From Combretum micranthum (taxonomy: Eukaryota; Streptophyta; Magnoliopsida; Myrtales; Combretaceae), in assembly GCA_024138025.1 (NCBI GenBank), contig JAMXBD010003394.1:58571-122570 (forward strand): a stretch of 64,000 nucleotides of DNA, given 5' to 3'. The notes beneath the pieces were generated by a model. The model was given only the letters and a program-made list of their open reading frames with translations, was not told where the DNA came from and did not search any database. Positions 13,987 through 27,060 of this stretch are shown here, piece by piece (the first letter of the stretch is position 1; each line of letters begins with the position of its first letter). A program made the translations under genes and the position numbers.

Positions 13987-14685
13987 ATTACTCGAGGAGT
14001 GTAACCTCAACTTCAAAGTTGTACCAGCATCTATCACTATAGGTGGGGTATAGGATCACGAAGATTTTCAGACATAAATTTCCCAACCCTTATCACGGAA
14101 GGTGTAAATTCGTTCTATATACAATTTCCAAATAGTTGTATATACGCGTGTCTCATTTGTTTGGTTGCATTGCATATGTTTGACATTAATTACTTGTTTG
14201 ATTATTGCTCACTCGGTACATTTTGAAGAGATATCTTACTAAGCATATTGTGGTTTACACCTTTTAGATTTTTGCTAAATAAAAATACCTATGGCTTGCA
14301 TTGTAAAGTTGTTTACTTGAGGTAGCTATTTGGGTTTCAAGCTTTTAAGGGCAACAATGCGAAGAGAAGACTAGCTTTTATTAGAATCCCTCATGGGAGC
14401 ATATTTGAAAGACCATTGACATTTGTCATTTTGTATTACGACCACAAGTTGATGGATATTTTGTGGGGGCCCACTTCCCCATTTATTTGATATTCGGTGG
14501 TTAACCTATATGCTAAATTATTTATCTTGCATGCTTTATTGTTATCATTATGAATTGCACTAATACCATTAGTGTTCGTGTTTCCTTGATTGTGATTACT
14601 CCTTACGCATTGCATGTAATACTCATTAGGTTCCATATCGCACATGCTAGGTTGTTACAGTTAGGATATCATCCAGGATATGACA
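13987..14685 (+). repeat. Right fragment of the older LTR interrupted by solo LTR A
   Basis: Contains CACGGAAGGTGTAAATTCG followed by TTCTATATAC, matching 50320-50350 in LTR B, then a TCTTACTAAGC motif, and ends GGATATGACA at 14685. It lies immediately after the duplicated ACTAA of LTR A, so it continues the LTR fragment at 9850-10347. The 5 bases after the end are AATAC; no matching left duplication was found. Confidence 0.55.
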
Positions 14686-15368
14686 AATACAATCACTGAT
14701 AATTCATTTAATTGTTCTAACCTTTTTATTAACGTCATTACCACCACCACTATCACCATCATTATCATCTATGGCCCCTATTATTACTATTGTCACAAAT
14801 TCAACACCATTAACAAGTTATTGGTTAATCTAATTATAATCATTAAATCATAGCTAGCATTTGTACCAATACTATCTCTAACTAAGATACTTAAACAAGA
14901 CAAATAACATGAAATTAAAAAAAAAAAGGACTCAATATTTGTTTTCATTGTAAACGCAATCAAAATTTATAATTTGCTTGTTATTGAAAATGGGATGTTC
15001 TATTGGATAAGTAAGTATAATTGGATTATTAAAATTATTTGATTTTATAGATATAATTTAAAAATAGATTTCCAAAGTTTTTTTCCCTAATTTTTTAAAA
15101 ATTAATCTTTTGTAATTCTACGGCATCTTCTAATGATCAATTGAAAAAAAAAAAAAAATACATTTTTAGTCCTAAATGTTATACGCTTTTTCTATTAAGT
15201 ACTAAGTTTAATTTTTTTTCTATTTAAATTCTCAATCTTTGTAAAAAAGGACAAATAATGACTTTATTAACACTATTAATTTTATCTGTTAAATTTTGAC
15301 TTAACACAATTTCATTCACTTAAAAAATATTAATACAAATTAATATAATAATTTTATTTTATCTTGAC
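14686..15368. other. Intergenic DNA upstream of the gankyrin-like gene
   Basis: A+T-rich. A stretch at about 15150-15330 (ATTTTTAGTCCTAAATGTTA onward) resembles one arm of small Mutator-like MITEs such as those at 23071 and 52944, but no partner arm was identified. Otherwise nothing recognised. Confidence 0.35.
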
Positions 15369-15376
15369 TATAAATA
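15369..15376 (+). promoter_or_regulatory. Putative TATA box of the gankyrin-like gene
   Basis: TATAAATA lies 184 bp upstream of the ATG at 15560. With transcription expected about 30 bp downstream this would give a 5' UTR of roughly 150-160 nt. Position and sequence fit a plant TATA box; no experimental support. Confidence 0.45.
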
Positions 15377-15559
15377 TACTTTTTCCTAAACAATTTCAAT
15401 TGATATAATAAAAAACTGAAAAGACAAGAAAAAGAAGTTCTGGATTGATAATCCTCAACTGGCTTCTTAAACAAGACAACAAAAGATATAGAACCATTTT
15501 CATTTTCAGCATTAGCGTCACCATCGGATTAGAGTCCCATATACCCACAAATCACCGCC

Positions 15560-18500
15560 ATGCCCATGGACATGGAAATCGACGAAGCTCCAACATCACA
15601 GTCACACCATCGCCAAATCAAAACCCAAGACTTGTTCAAGGCTGCCGAGACCGGCGACACTTCTTTCTTCAGATCTCTCTCTTCCGACCAACTCTCCAAA
15701 TCACTCTCTCTCCGTAACGACGATGGCCGCTCCCTTCTTCACGTCGCGGTTTCCTCTGCTCATCCCGAGGTCACCCACTCTTTCAGCTTCATATCCACTT
15801 ATAATTGCAAATATCAATATCTCTATTTTTAATCTAATTTAACGTGAGTTGGAGGCATTTGATTTTGTAATGTGTTAGCATTTGGTATTAGTTTTTCAAA
15901 ACTATTCATAGTACTGGCAAAATAGGTAATGGTGAAAGCGGGACAAAGTTTAATCAGATAGTCATAAAATTTCTAACAAAGTTTACGTAGTTAAATGTAG
16001 AATTGGAGAAGTTCAGTACTAAATCTATAATTTAAATTTTAGGGTCTGTTTGTTTTGTCATCTTTATGTGTTTTGGCATCATCTTTTTTACGATTTCAAA
16101 CATACTTACCCATGAAAAATTGGTATTTTTACTCATGAACCGATTAAACAAACCTGATATGGATACAGATACGGTTAAAAACCGAACCATCCAAACATAT
16201 TAGCTAGTTCATTGCAAAAAAGCTGAAGTATACGATACTCATCACCAAAATTGGATGTCTTTGCTGCAATGTAGCAACTTAAGGTTAGTTGATGGTGTAA
16301 GTTAACCTATACAACTAGTGCACTAGCTGCAGTCCTCTGCTCCCAATAAAATGGGGTGGTATTATGCTCCTTTTTAAATTTTTCTGCACATTGTTTTTCT
16401 CTTCCCGTTTCCAAGTACTGCTCCATCTGTGTCCGTTCCAATCACATGTTAGGAGCTGCGGATACACCATTGGAGAAACAAAAGCTTTATGGGGATAATG
16501 GCAGTTTTCGCTTGCACATATTTTCCATTTTGTAAAGTGTGCATTACGGAGTTTCAAACACAGATTTTGCAATCAAACATGATATTTGTTTACAGCAGTA
16601 CGGTACTTAAAAACCATGATGCTGTACATATGGTTCAAATTAAGATACATAATAAAGCTTTTATAGACCAGAAAATTTTCCTTTTTAAAGTGAACTTAAA
16701 CCATTTAATTTTTCAGATAATGGGATGGCACATAGCTAAATAGCCCCCGGACTATCCTACTTGATTGGATTTTGATGGAAGGATTATATCATGGATAGAG
16801 GCTGCCAACTACCGAACTCAAATAATTATCACAGCAAACATAATGAAAAGTTGGGAAAACAGTGTTCCTTAAATATCCGCATCTTAGATGGAGCTTTGAT
16901 GTCTTGAATCTATATACAGTTAGGTGTATGTTAGTGAATTTTATACAAAAATGAAGAAAACGATATGACGACAAGCTTGAACATTGTATGGAAAAAACAT
17001 CATTTTGATGATCATGGACATTTTATATGTGCTTTAATTGAAAATTTGATAGATTTATAAGGATTTTGAATGACCAACACCAAATCAAAGCTCAGAGCAG
17101 AAGCTCATTACAGAAATAGATCGTTTGTTCGGAGTCCTCGCTCCGTAATAATTTTTCTCAATGAATTTGACCACCTAACAAATCGAGGGAGAGCTTAAGT
17201 TCTATAATAAGATACAGTTCTTTGGCATAACTTGTTTATGCAATGGCAACTTATTGCTTATAATCTTAATCTGCAGTTTGTGAAAGTAAAGCCAATCCAA
17301 TAAGTGGCATTGAAGGAATTTGCTGGTTATATTGGGTGCTTACTGCATAGTTCTTGAAGATCTTGTACTTGTAGTGAAGTATTGTTTGTTTGATGGAAAT
17401 AGGTCATCGATACTCTGTTGAACACTGATCATTTGACAAGTGTAATTGACAGCAAGGATGAAGAAGGGTGGGCCCCAATTCATTCGGTGGCTAGCATAGG
17501 CAATGTACAGATCCTGGAGTCTTTGTTGAACAAAGGTTATTGATTTTCATCTAGATTTTAGGAATAGTTGATGGATAATGCCCTGCTAACAGTCTGTGGT
17601 GTGGCATGCATGTGATGTGATGATATTCTCATTGTTTACGGCATTTCCGATAGTAAATGGGCAATTGCCTGCTTTGCAACTGTTTTAGGGAACTGATTAT
17701 CATATTTATCAGAATGGAGATTCAGTATCATGCCATATAAGCAGCATTATAAACGTTTGTCTCCATTTAATAGAAAAATATACAATTCCTTGAATTATAT
17801 TATAGCAACAGAAACTTTAATGTTTCAATTGCTTTCTTAACAGGAGCTGATGTAAATATAAAGAATGATGGTGGTCGGACTGCTCTGCACTATGCTGCCA
17901 GCAAGGGACATGTGAAGATAGCTGAAATTCTGATTTCACATGGCGTAAAAATTAACGCGAAGGATAAGGTAGGTAACTTCTATGGTGGAATAATATACTC
18001 CACTGTTTATTTGGGCTAGAAGTATGAGTAAATTCTTTTTAGTCAATGGATCTGTTTGACTCAACAGGTAGGGTGTACTGCATTGCATCGTGCAGCTAGC
18101 ACAGGGAACTCTGAATTGTGTGAACTTTTGATTGAGGAAGGAGCTGAGATTGATGCTGTTGACAAAGCCGGTCAAACAGCTCTGATGACTGCAGTGATTT
18201 GCGAAAACAAGGAGGTTAGTTTTGGTGGAACTCCTAAAAACTTTATTATCCTATCCAGTTTATATGAATGTAGAGATACCTAACCCACTCCTCCCTTCTC
18301 TCTCTCTCTCTCTCTCTTGCCGCGCCCCCACCACCACCAAATAATTGGATACTTTATTTCCTGATGGATCAGTCTGGTATCCCTTGGACACTGATTTTTA
18401 CACTTTCAAACTTTTCTAACCATTTCTTTTATCTAAAATAGAGTGGGGCACCAAAATATATATACAAATACACACATATGTATGTATGTATTGGGTTTCT

Positions 18501-19473
18501 GGGGGCGGGGGCGGGGGCGGGGGCGGGGTTGGGTTGGGGGTGGGGGGTGGGGTTGTGGATGTGGAGAGAGAGAGAGAAAGAGAGAAGATTTAGGGATGTA
18601 TATATTAAAGATCCCTATTTTATGGTGATCATGCAAAGATAGATCTTTATTTCTTAAAGCCACAGTTCTTGTGTATGACAATTTGGTTTATGTTGCACTG
18701 ACTAAAGATTACCTTAAAATTCAACGTTCAGTAACACCATTTACTTCTATCTCGTGATCTGAGCCTTTTGATGTTAGCAGACTGACTTTGTTTAATGTCG
18801 CCACTACAGCGCAAACCTTTCATGTAAAAGCATAATATCTATAAATTTAATTTCTTTGTACTTAAAATCTGAATCATATACAATGTCTCTATAGTTTTTC
18901 CTGCACAAATGAAGAGGTAGAAGCATCTGGATAGAGTAAAACAGTGACCTGGGCTGCGGTTTTGTAGTATTGCCAATGACAGACTCAACTTGGGGGATGT
19001 AAGCATTTGCTTGGTTTTCTTTGATCTTAGTTCGGGCAGAAGTGTTACAGGAAACCCTATCAAGTTAATTGTTTTCCCTTTCTAACACAGATGGGGTAGG
19101 TAACCCAATTTGTAAATACAGCTAAAGGTTGAAACAAGATGCAAAAGCTTCTTGAAGCTACTTTTTTTTTTTTTTTGTTTGGGGTTAGTGAAGGTATATG
19201 TATAAGTTGATTGTATACACGTATTTATGTATGTACTGTGCACGCGCTTAAATGTTTTTTTTTTTTTTTTTTTTTTTTACTTTCCTCCAAGGCCAAACGT
19301 ATGCTAAAATCTATGCTGTTACTTGCTCTGTAAAATAGGTGTCTCTCCTGTTGATAAGGCATGGAGCAGATTTAGACATCGAGGACAAAGAAGGATACAC
19401 GGTGCTTGGCCGAGCATCAGATGACTTCAGACCAGCACTCATCGATGCAGCTAAAGCAATGCTAGAAGGCTGA
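15560..19473 (+). CDS. PSMD10: Ankyrin-repeat protein, gankyrin/PSMD10-like (26S proteasome assembly chaperone)
   Basis: Five exons by eye: 15560-15769, 17403-17535, 17844-17968, 18068-18214, 19339-19473. All introns are GT-AG, phases stay open, and the product is 249 residues. After an acidic Met-rich N-terminus and a helical pair (KTQDLFKAAETGD, 21-33), about six ankyrin repeats follow at roughly 54-88, 89-121, 122-154, 155-187, 188-220 and 221-249, with hallmark GRTALHYAA, GCTALHRAA and GQTALM motifs. The size and continuous repeat stack match gankyrin (PSMD10/yeast Nas6), which binds the Rpt3 ATPase during assembly of the proteasome regulatory particle; plants have a single-domain homologue of about 240 residues. 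The function is inferred from family. Another small ankyrin protein cannot be excluded. Intron 1 is 1633 bp; intron 4 carries a G-rich tract. Half of this gene is duplicated at 34.8-37.6 kb. Confidence 0.85.
18296..18319 (+). repeat. (CT)n microsatellite in intron 4
   Basis: About 11 CT/TC dinucleotides in a row. Simple repeat within intron 4 of the gankyrin-like gene. Confidence 0.85.
18501..18557 (+). repeat. G-rich tract in intron 4 (G-quadruplex potential)
   Basis: Four units of GGGGGC are followed by further runs of four to six G separated by T or TT, all on the transcribed-sense strand, then GAGA repeats at 18564-18586. Runs of three or more G with one-base loops fit the sequence rule for G-quadruplex formation in DNA and pre-mRNA. 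Formation itself is inference. Confidence 0.75.
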
Positions 19474-19744
19474 ATTGTTTTTCTTTCTTTCTTTTTTTTT
19501 TTTAATGTTCACAGCTGGTAAGTTTCTTCAGATGTAATATCTCCGTGGTTGTCATATATGTACATGAAATAGGGCAATCCTTTGTTGCATAGACTTGAAG
19601 TTGCACAGGGTAACAGCCTCAAGAGTATCATGATTGTGCTAAAATTGCAGATAGGTTATTTCGGGTTTTGCTTTTTCCCTGTAATATTTACCATCAAGGA
19701 TAGTAAATCCTCATCAACTGACCTTTATTCAAGCATTGCGTTTT

Positions 19745-20138
19745 GGGAAAAGGAAAATAATACTGACATTTTAAAAAATAATTACAAAAATTCCATTAAA
19801 ATAAAAATAATCCCAAAAATACGCAAGTTAATCTCGTCTTTTGAAGAGACGAGGTCATTAGTGGCCGATCTCATCTCTTTAAGAGAAGAGGTTAGTGTAT
19901 TTCTACCGACCTTGTTTCTTGAAGAGACGATGTTGAATTTATCATTTTTAACCTCGTCTCTTCAAGAGAGAAGGTCGGTGCAAAATACATTGATCTCGTT
20001 TCTTGAAGAGACGAGACAATCACTTATGATCTCGTCTCTTAAAGACGAGATCAAGTTGCTTATTTCTGGGTTTATTTTTTTACTTGGTACATTTGTGTAA
20101 TTTTCTTTTTAAAAAGTAGGTATTTTTTTCCTTAATCC
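19745..20138. mobile_element. Mutator-like MITE with palindromic modules, 394 bp
   Basis: The left end starts GGGAAAAGGAAAATAATAC, and the reverse complement of the right end starts GGATTAAGGAAAAAAATAC; similarity continues for roughly 50 bp, giving long terminal inverted repeats. Flanking 9-bp duplications are TTGCGTTTT (19736-19744) and TTACTTTTT (20139-20147), 7/9 identical, as expected for Mutator-type insertion. The paralogous copy near 36005 reads AGCACTACTTTCTG without the insert, an empty site. The element lies about 270 bp after the gankyrin-like stop codon. The long open frame crossing it (19582-20100) is not a gene. Confidence 0.85.
19833..20052. repeat. Six palindromic CTCGTCTCTT/AAGAGACGAG modules
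   Basis: Imperfect palindromes lie at about 19833-19853, 19867-19891, 19911-19930, 19951-19975, 19992-20015 and 20028-20052, each built from CTCGTCTCTTGAAGAGACGA or a close variant. Modules 3 and 4 are also arms of a larger hairpin, since CTACCGACCTTG near 19903 pairs with AAGGTCGGTG near 19971. Together they form the core of the MITE. Confidence 0.8.
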
Positions 20139-20147
20139 TTACTTTTT

Positions 20148-21184
20148 GTTTTTTTCAATTAATAAATGAATTGCGTTCAGATTTCCATGGAAAGAAACTA
20201 GTTATGTCTCTAGGCACTTGCATGTTATTTATAAATATCCAGGAATATGGTAAACATAACGATGCACAAGCTTTTCTTGTAGAATGTGTTACCTTTTGTT
20301 ATAGAATTTTGGGGAAATCATGGTAATGTTTTATAATTGGCTTGTATTTTCCCGGCAATTACAGTTTTCTGTTTTATAATTTGTTTTTCCTCAAATGCCT
20401 GACCGGGTTGTGTTGAACGATAACAAGTCTTCCATTGAAAAACGGTATGGAATGTATTGTAGGATATTCGAATTAGCAATTACGCATGCTTTTCTAAGCA
20501 TATACGTCAAAATTTCAAAATATCCCCGAAAGCACTTCATCTCATTCAAGTGCAAAATAACAGCTCAAATGCACAAGAGCATTGCTTTACCATAAAATAT
20601 GAATGTGTGGAAGATAAACAACTTATATGAAAAAATAATAATAATAAAGGAGTCACTAATTGACTAAAACCACACGTGATATCATTATTTAGTAGCGTTA
20701 ATATTTTTCATATGTTAGAAAATCTTACGTATTAGATTAAAGTAATCTTTACCATCTTTTTTGAAATTTTAAGATCTTGAGGTTGGAGATTGGAGTGAAG
20801 AATAAAAAGGTGACAAATTATAGAAATGTAGAGATGATGGACCCTTTAATGCTTTGTTGATTCTAAAAATGTTTTCAAGTTTTGATATATGGTTTGAAAT
20901 TTTTTAGAATTGGATATTTATTGCACTGGATATTAGTATCACTTTCTGTATAGCTATTTGCATTAGTCTAGTATATATTATCAGCATCCTTAACTTGTAT
21001 AAACCAGCTATATTCTAATATGCTATAGTTTAGCCACTTATTCAAATTACAATATTAGTCAAATATTTCTTAAGCAATACAAATATTTAAACAAGTGATT
21101 GAACTCGCAGATTGTGTAGTATAGACATTCCACGGTTACTGGCCAAGTCCGGATCCTTTATTTTAGGACCCATAACCGCCCCAG
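20148..21184. other. 3' flank of the gankyrin-like gene
   Basis: No gene recognised. Bases about 20170-20400 and 20596-20730 align with 36030-36365 and 37515-37640, so this flank is part of the segmental duplication. The open frame at 20395-20595 is broken in the other copy and is unlikely to be coding. Confidence 0.6.
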
Positions 21185-22418
21185 CATCACAGTTTGAGAG
21201 TTAAGGGTCTTGTGAAAATATTTAACTAGGGCATATAGTATTGTGAGTGGCATCAACATGGGTTTGTTTATGGTGTAGGTTAACTTTGAAGGCAGGTCTG
21301 ACCTCTTGTGAGCAAATTGGTAAGGAGCTGGTGCTGTTCTCCTGATGAGGCTAAGACAGGTTGAAACCAATAGGAATAGTTAAACCTTCCAAATATATGG
21401 AGGACTATGGCATAGCCAAGAAGGTACATTATAAGAAAGTGGGGCTCAAAACAAACTTGGGAAAATCAAGGAAAATAAGATGGGTCCGTCATCCAGATTA
21501 GTAATAAACGACGATATCAAGAATGGTTGAGCGCCACATAATGACTCTTTGATGGGTGAAAGTCCCATCCCATAACAATTAGTATCAGAGTTAAAGTTTC
21601 CAGCTCCATCAGACCGCTTAAATGCTACCCAAAGTACTTAACGAGTGGTAATTCTTGTTGTGGATGCAGTTCATGTGGGTAAAGGTCAAGAGGAGCGGCC
21701 ATCAAAGAGAGGACATCGTTGCCAAAGGGCAACTGTATCGCGAGTCAAGGAGACAAGATTTTCCTCTAATCTTGCTGTTAATTCAGCTCATGTAGATAAA
21801 GCTTAGGTGAAGCAGTTGCTAGAGAAGGACATCATTGCCCAATGGTAGTTGTGTCATGAGTTAGGATTGAAGTAAGAATTTATATTCAAACTCGAACGTT
21901 GGACAACTTAACAAGAGGCAATCTTGGAGGACAGAGAAAGGGGTAAGGGCGAGAGGAAGCTTGAAGTCCTAATGAGATGACCTTGGGTAAATTGATAACG
22001 AATGTTGAGATGGGGTTGAGTTCTAGAGAGAAAGAGTGGTGGTAGCAAATTTGCCTCATGAGAAGAATGTTATGAATTTAAGTGGGAGATAATGTCACGG
22101 TCCAAGAGTTGAGGTTTTTGTGGGAATGTTTAGCTTGGGCGTATAGTGTTATGAGTGACATCAGTATGGGGTTTGTTTGTGGTGTGGGTTAACTCTAAAA
22201 GCGAGTTTGGCTTCCCGTAAACAAATTGTGAGGAGCTGATGCCACTCTCCTAATGAGGCTAAGGCAAGTGGAAATCAGTAGGGATAGTTGAACCTCCAAA
22301 ATATATGGAGGACTATGGCAAAGTCAAGAATGTGCTCTTTAGCAATAAACGATGATATGAAGAATGATCGAGTGTCGCACTAGGACTTTTCAAGGGGTGA
22401 AAATCTTGTCCTATGACA
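21185..22418 (+). mobile_element. TRIM-like mini LTR retrotransposon, 1234 bp
   Basis: Two direct repeats act as LTRs: 21185-21577 (393 bp) and 22093-22418 (326 bp, with a deletion). They share AATATATGGAGGACTATGGC and AATAAACGA-type phrases, start (C/T)(A/G)TCAC and end ACA. Three bases after the left LTR lies AGTATCAGAG (21581-21590), a close match to the plant primer-binding site TGGTATCAGAG for initiator tRNA-Met. A purine-rich AAGTGGGAGATAA abuts the right LTR. Outer flanks CCCAG and CTTAG agree at 3 of 5 positions. The internal 515 bp has no gag-pol motif, so it would depend on another element's proteins. Confidence 0.8.
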
Positions 22419-22420
22419 CT

Positions 22421-22512
22421 TAGCTTGATGGCAAGTTTGAACCATGGGCATGCTAGTTCAACGGGATAGGTCTACCGGTTCTAACCTGTCATTTTATTCT
22501 TCCTTTTTTTTT
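22421..22512 (+). mobile_element. Possible tRNA-derived SINE remnant
   Basis: TAGCTTGATGGC resembles a Pol III A box and GGTTCTAACC, about 55 bp on, resembles a B box; a run of T follows. No target-site duplication was found, and similar words can occur by chance. Confidence 0.25.
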
Positions 22513-23070
22513 TTTTTAAAGAATATGCCAACTATTGAAAGAGACAAGAAACAATACTCCTCATATTTCCTTTATGCATTGGTGATGCACATACGATTTG
22601 AATTCTGATTTCTTTTAATTTTTTTTTAATTGGATTTTTAAGAACGAGCGGTATGGACCCAACTGGACCCACCTACTTGGTGGGGCAATTCCAAAGCAGA
22701 CTTGCCATGGCTGGTTTGGACTGAATTCGAACTGGGACCTAACCCATGCAATAAGTTTGAGGATAGTAGCTACTCACACTTAATAAATGGAAACACCGTG
22801 GAAAGTGATAGTAATAATGACTATAATACATTTTATGGCTAAAAATTTCATGCAATTTTATACTATAAAAATTCCTGTAATATGTGAGAGTTCAGGGATT
22901 GTAGCATTATAGGAACCCTTTGCATCAATCTGGTATATCACATGACATCTTATCAAGTTAATTGTTTGCCCTTACCTTGTCAAGTTAACATATAAAAATA
23001 TGTATATTAAATAGAAATCTTTTTTTATTTTCAAATCCTAATTCGCTAAAATTTGGTCTTCATATTTAAA

Positions 23071-23351
23071 GGGGAAAATAACTCCTTTTGGTACCTGAAT
23101 TTTGTTCATGTAGATAATTAACTACATAAATTTTCAAGATGATCAATTTCATATCTAACCAAACTTTTATGTTTATTTTTACTACTTTACTTTTTTGTTA
23201 TTTCTTGAAATAATAGACATTGTCAGACAATGATTAGATATAGTGTAAAAAGAGGCAAAAAAACTTATTTAGATATAAAATTAGTCTTAATGAGAGTTCA
23301 AGTACCTAATTATTTATTTAACCAAAGTTTACATACCAAAAGAGTTTATCC
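23071..23351. mobile_element. Mutator-like MITE, 281 bp
   Basis: The left end reads GGGGAAAATAACTCCTTTTG and the reverse complement of the right end reads GGATAAACTCTTTTGGTA; similarity extends for about 80 bp. Flanking 9-bp sequences ATATTTAAA (23062-23070) and CTATTTAAA (23352-23360) match at 8/9. It lies about 385 bp upstream of the ATG of the plastid-protein gene, so it may sit in its promoter region. Confidence 0.75.
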
Positions 23352-23735
23352 CTATTTAAAATAGAGAACTTCGTACATGTGAAAAATGAAAAACTAACAA
23401 AATGAAGAAGAATAATTTTTTTTTTTTTAATTTGAAGGACAATTGAAATAATTTATTCATAAAATTTAGTTTTTGAAAGGTATAAACGCCATAATCAATC
23501 AACATTTGAATATTATACATTACACAAGTATTCTTGTAGTTATAATCATACAGGTGGGAGGCAGACAAGATTACAAGAATCGATAGACATCTACAAGTCC
23601 AATTAACATTTTCTATACCTCAAACAAAAACCTCAGAAAAAAAATATCCACCGTTGGTTTAGTTAGACCCCCTTTTTACTCTTTATCTCTCTGTCTTTCC
23701 TACTTCGCGCTTGAGAGAACCAAACCAGACGCATC

Positions 23736-24826
23736 ATGGTTTTATCATCTTTGGTCTCTCCTCTGTCAATCCCCACCCGCAAAACTCACATAAGCAACGT
23801 GAGGATCAAAACCAAAGAAAACCCCATTGATTTTCTCCCATTTGGGTTTCTTAATACCAAAAAACCTTCATCTTCCAAAACTAGATTCTCTTCTTCTTCT
23901 TCTTCATGGTCTAGTAATTTACCTTTGGTACAAGTTATTCCAGTTGCTGCTTCACTTGGCATTCTTTTGTGGACTAATCCAGGTAAAAATAAAATCATTA
24001 GGATTTGGCTAAGATAATGTTGTAGCTTAATCCCGTAATTGAAAGCTTATTCGTGTTTTAGTTTTTGAGTAGTTTATAGATAGATACAGTGTAATTTTTT
24101 GATTGGTTTCCTATTGAAGTGGCAATGTAGTGTAAATTTAATTTAAATATCATCTAAGAGCAGTGTATGAATATGGAAATTTCCTGGTTGAAATTTGCTT
24201 TAATCATGTAACAAAGTTGTAATGATTTCGCAGTTCATCCAAGAGTTGTATTCTTTTACGTTAATCATGCCTTTTTAGATTCGCACTTGTAATGCTTGAT
24301 TTCAGTTCTTGGCAATGTGCAAAATATGTCTAAAACTCTAGATAACAAACTGACTACACTGATACATAGTAAATGGTTTCCGGGCACATTAGCCGCATAT
24401 AATGAGATCTTCAGCTCTCATCTGTTATAAGGAGTCAGTTCGGATTAACTGATTTTCGTCTGCAACTTATTTGTATTTGAATCTTATTTATATTTGATAT
24501 GTATTTGATTTATTTAATCTGTTTGTAAGTAAAAACATCTTTTTCTTTTTTTTTTTTTATCTATTTCTTTGGCCAAATAATTTGTTTGAAAATGAAAAGG
24601 GGAAAAAAAAAAAAAAGGAAAAACCAAAACAATCAGAAACCAACGATCCAAACAGGATTGCCTTTATATGGCTTTTAAATTACTTCCAGTTTTAGAGTCT
24701 GGTCAGGGTTTCCTGTAATTGCTCCATTTCAAATCCTTTCTGTAGAAACCTTAGCAAAAAGAACTTGGTCGTGCAGAATTGATATGGTACACTAAGTAAA
24801 TGATGATATTGGATCTATAGGCACTG

Positions 24827-24859
<33 letters not shown>

Positions 24860-26135
24860 GCACTTGTTATGCAGATAAAAAGCCATAAACTGACTTTTGT
24901 AGCTTCTCAATTTCCGCAGCAAAAGCTGGATTTCTTTCTGGATTTTCTGGAATGGAATCAATACCCGGCCCCCAGTTGCCTGAGATGGAGTTTCTCAAGC
25001 GCTTTAATGGTATTATTTTCCTACATTTGTTCCTTCATTTTTTATTAACAGCATATGAACTAGATGAGCAGAAAATTTCCTAATGCGCATTCTTTTTTCA
25101 GAAGAAAACCAAAAGAAGTATGCCGAGTTTGATGAAAGATTCAAATCATCTCCTCTGCTCAAGAAGCTACTGGAAAAATCAAAGCAAAACAAGGAAAAGT
25201 ACTGTAACTTTCTCTTTCCACTCTCCTCCTTTGTACAGCATAGCATCATTCTGTAATGATAGAGGTAAATGATGTAAGCTCCTAGCACGGTGCATCGGCA
25301 ATATATAGTAAAGACTTGGGCAACAACAAAGAGAAAAATTTTGCAGGGTTGCAGCTTGGTTGTCAAGCTGTGTCACCTTTTCTATTTGCCTCAGTTTACG
25401 TTTGAGTCCTTGAAGAATTTATACACGAATTTCCGTTCTCTTGGACTCGGAGAGTTCGATGCAAGCAGCAACATGGAAAAACTTTAAATGATTTGAAACT
25501 AAAAGATTGCTTATGGATCTGAGTTTTGACTAAAAACAAGACAATTTTAAACATCTCTACTACGATTGTCTTGAATATTTCTGGGTAGGAAAATTTGATT
25601 CCTTTTAAGATTGCAACTTTGAAGCATTAGATACATTGATGAGTGGATGCTTCAATGTACTATATATCTCATAGGCCATGTTTAGCCTGCACTTATATCA
25701 AAAAAATCTGGATGATCTAGTCCGGAAAGGATGAAACTTCAGTGTAATGGCAAATCTTATAGGAAACATTTATTTTCTAGTTTCCATCCTCTTTTAAAAT
25801 TTAACCGTCATACTTTATTTGCAGACATTCATTCTCTGTTTGCACTACTTTTAATAACGCTGATCTCCATTTGAACCACTAAAAAGTTCTCAACCTTTAT
25901 CCTTTATTTGAAATTGGTCATAGGCGTTTATCCTGTGATGTGTAATTTTTTCCCTTTCTGTTATTTACATATGAGGGTTTCTCTGGATTACAGGAACAAG
26001 CAAGCAATAATGGACAAGTATTGCCTTCGTGGGGCGGAGTGGGGTGTTGGGGATTGCTCAGCTGATGGCATGTCTCCACAAGACAGGGAAAACTTCATTG
26101 CAATGTTGAAGAAGAAAGTCATAGGAACAGAATGA
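23736..26135 (+). CDS. Probable plastid membrane protein of unknown function
   Basis: Four exons by eye: 23736-23982, 24920-25009, 25102-25198, 25994-26135, all with GT-AG introns and open phase, giving 191 residues. The N-terminal ~60 residues are rich in Ser, Thr, Lys and Arg and poor in acids, like a chloroplast transit peptide, with a run of serines near 50-58. A hydrophobic stretch follows (LVQVIPVAASLGILLWTN, about 63-80), likely one membrane span. The C-terminal part is hydrophilic, with a conserved-looking FLSGFSGMESIPGPQLPEM segment, a charged helix (ENQKKYAEFDERFK) and a Cys-containing tail (KYCLRGAEWGVGDCSADGMS). I recall small uncharacterised plant plastid proteins of this layout but cannot assign a function. 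The exon structure and absence of stops support a real gene. No clear TATA box was found upstream. Confidence 0.8.
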
Positions 26136-27060
26136 TTGGGCAAATTCTTGCATTGCAGTCAAGGATTTGTAGCAAAAGTAGGATATGGATAGATGATATG
26201 ACACCATTATAAAATTGTATGTTTTGTGCCTCTTCCAGCTTCTTGATATACTTATCCACTGAAACTGCATGATTGCTTTTCTAGTAGAAGGTGTAAAGTT
26301 GAATAGATGTGAGATTGAAATAATGATCAAGAAGAACTATTGCGAATAAGTTTTCAGAAAGGATGTGAGATTGTTATTGACACATGCAAAGTGATAGTCA
26401 ATAACAACATGTTTAGTGCGATCATGTTAAACATACAACATCCACAGTTACCACAACATAAAATGATGGAACACTACATGGGAAATTTGAGTTCAATCAG
26501 GACCAGGCAATTGATTAGGACCAAATAAATTGTCAGGCAGTTTGATGTCCCAACAGAGAAGATAGACTAAAACAAAGCATTCCACTAGTCAAAAAGCAGA
26601 GAAGGATGGATGATTTGAATATTTATGATGATCTCAAATTTGATTTGCATTTTGAGATAATGATGATTAGAAGAAAATTTACCAGGATAGTTACAAGTGA
26701 TGAACTCTAGTTTTAGTTTCTGATGGCTTTGGAAAGACTTTATGCAAGTTTTAAAGCATGATATATATAATATATATTACTTTTCGATTTGTAACTATAA
26801 GAATCATCACTACCCAAGAGGTGAGCTGCGATGAACTTCTAAAATTTTGTAAAAGAATAAACGTATATTTGCTTTGATTGAGTGGAAATAAGATGGGAAA
26901 GAATAATAATTTATTTTCATTATGATGGGATTATTTTGGGGAAAAAAAATGCTATATTCAAACGGGAATTGTAATTCCCTAATGAAGAAAAGAATCACGA
27001 ATTTCAAATCTATTTCACATCACATGAAATAGCTATAAATTATTTAAAGTAGAATCCTTT
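26136..27060. other. Intergenic DNA
   Basis: 3' flank of the plastid-protein gene, A+T-rich, with a short TATA dinucleotide run near 26760-26780. No gene, repeat unit or element terminus was recognised. Confidence 0.4.
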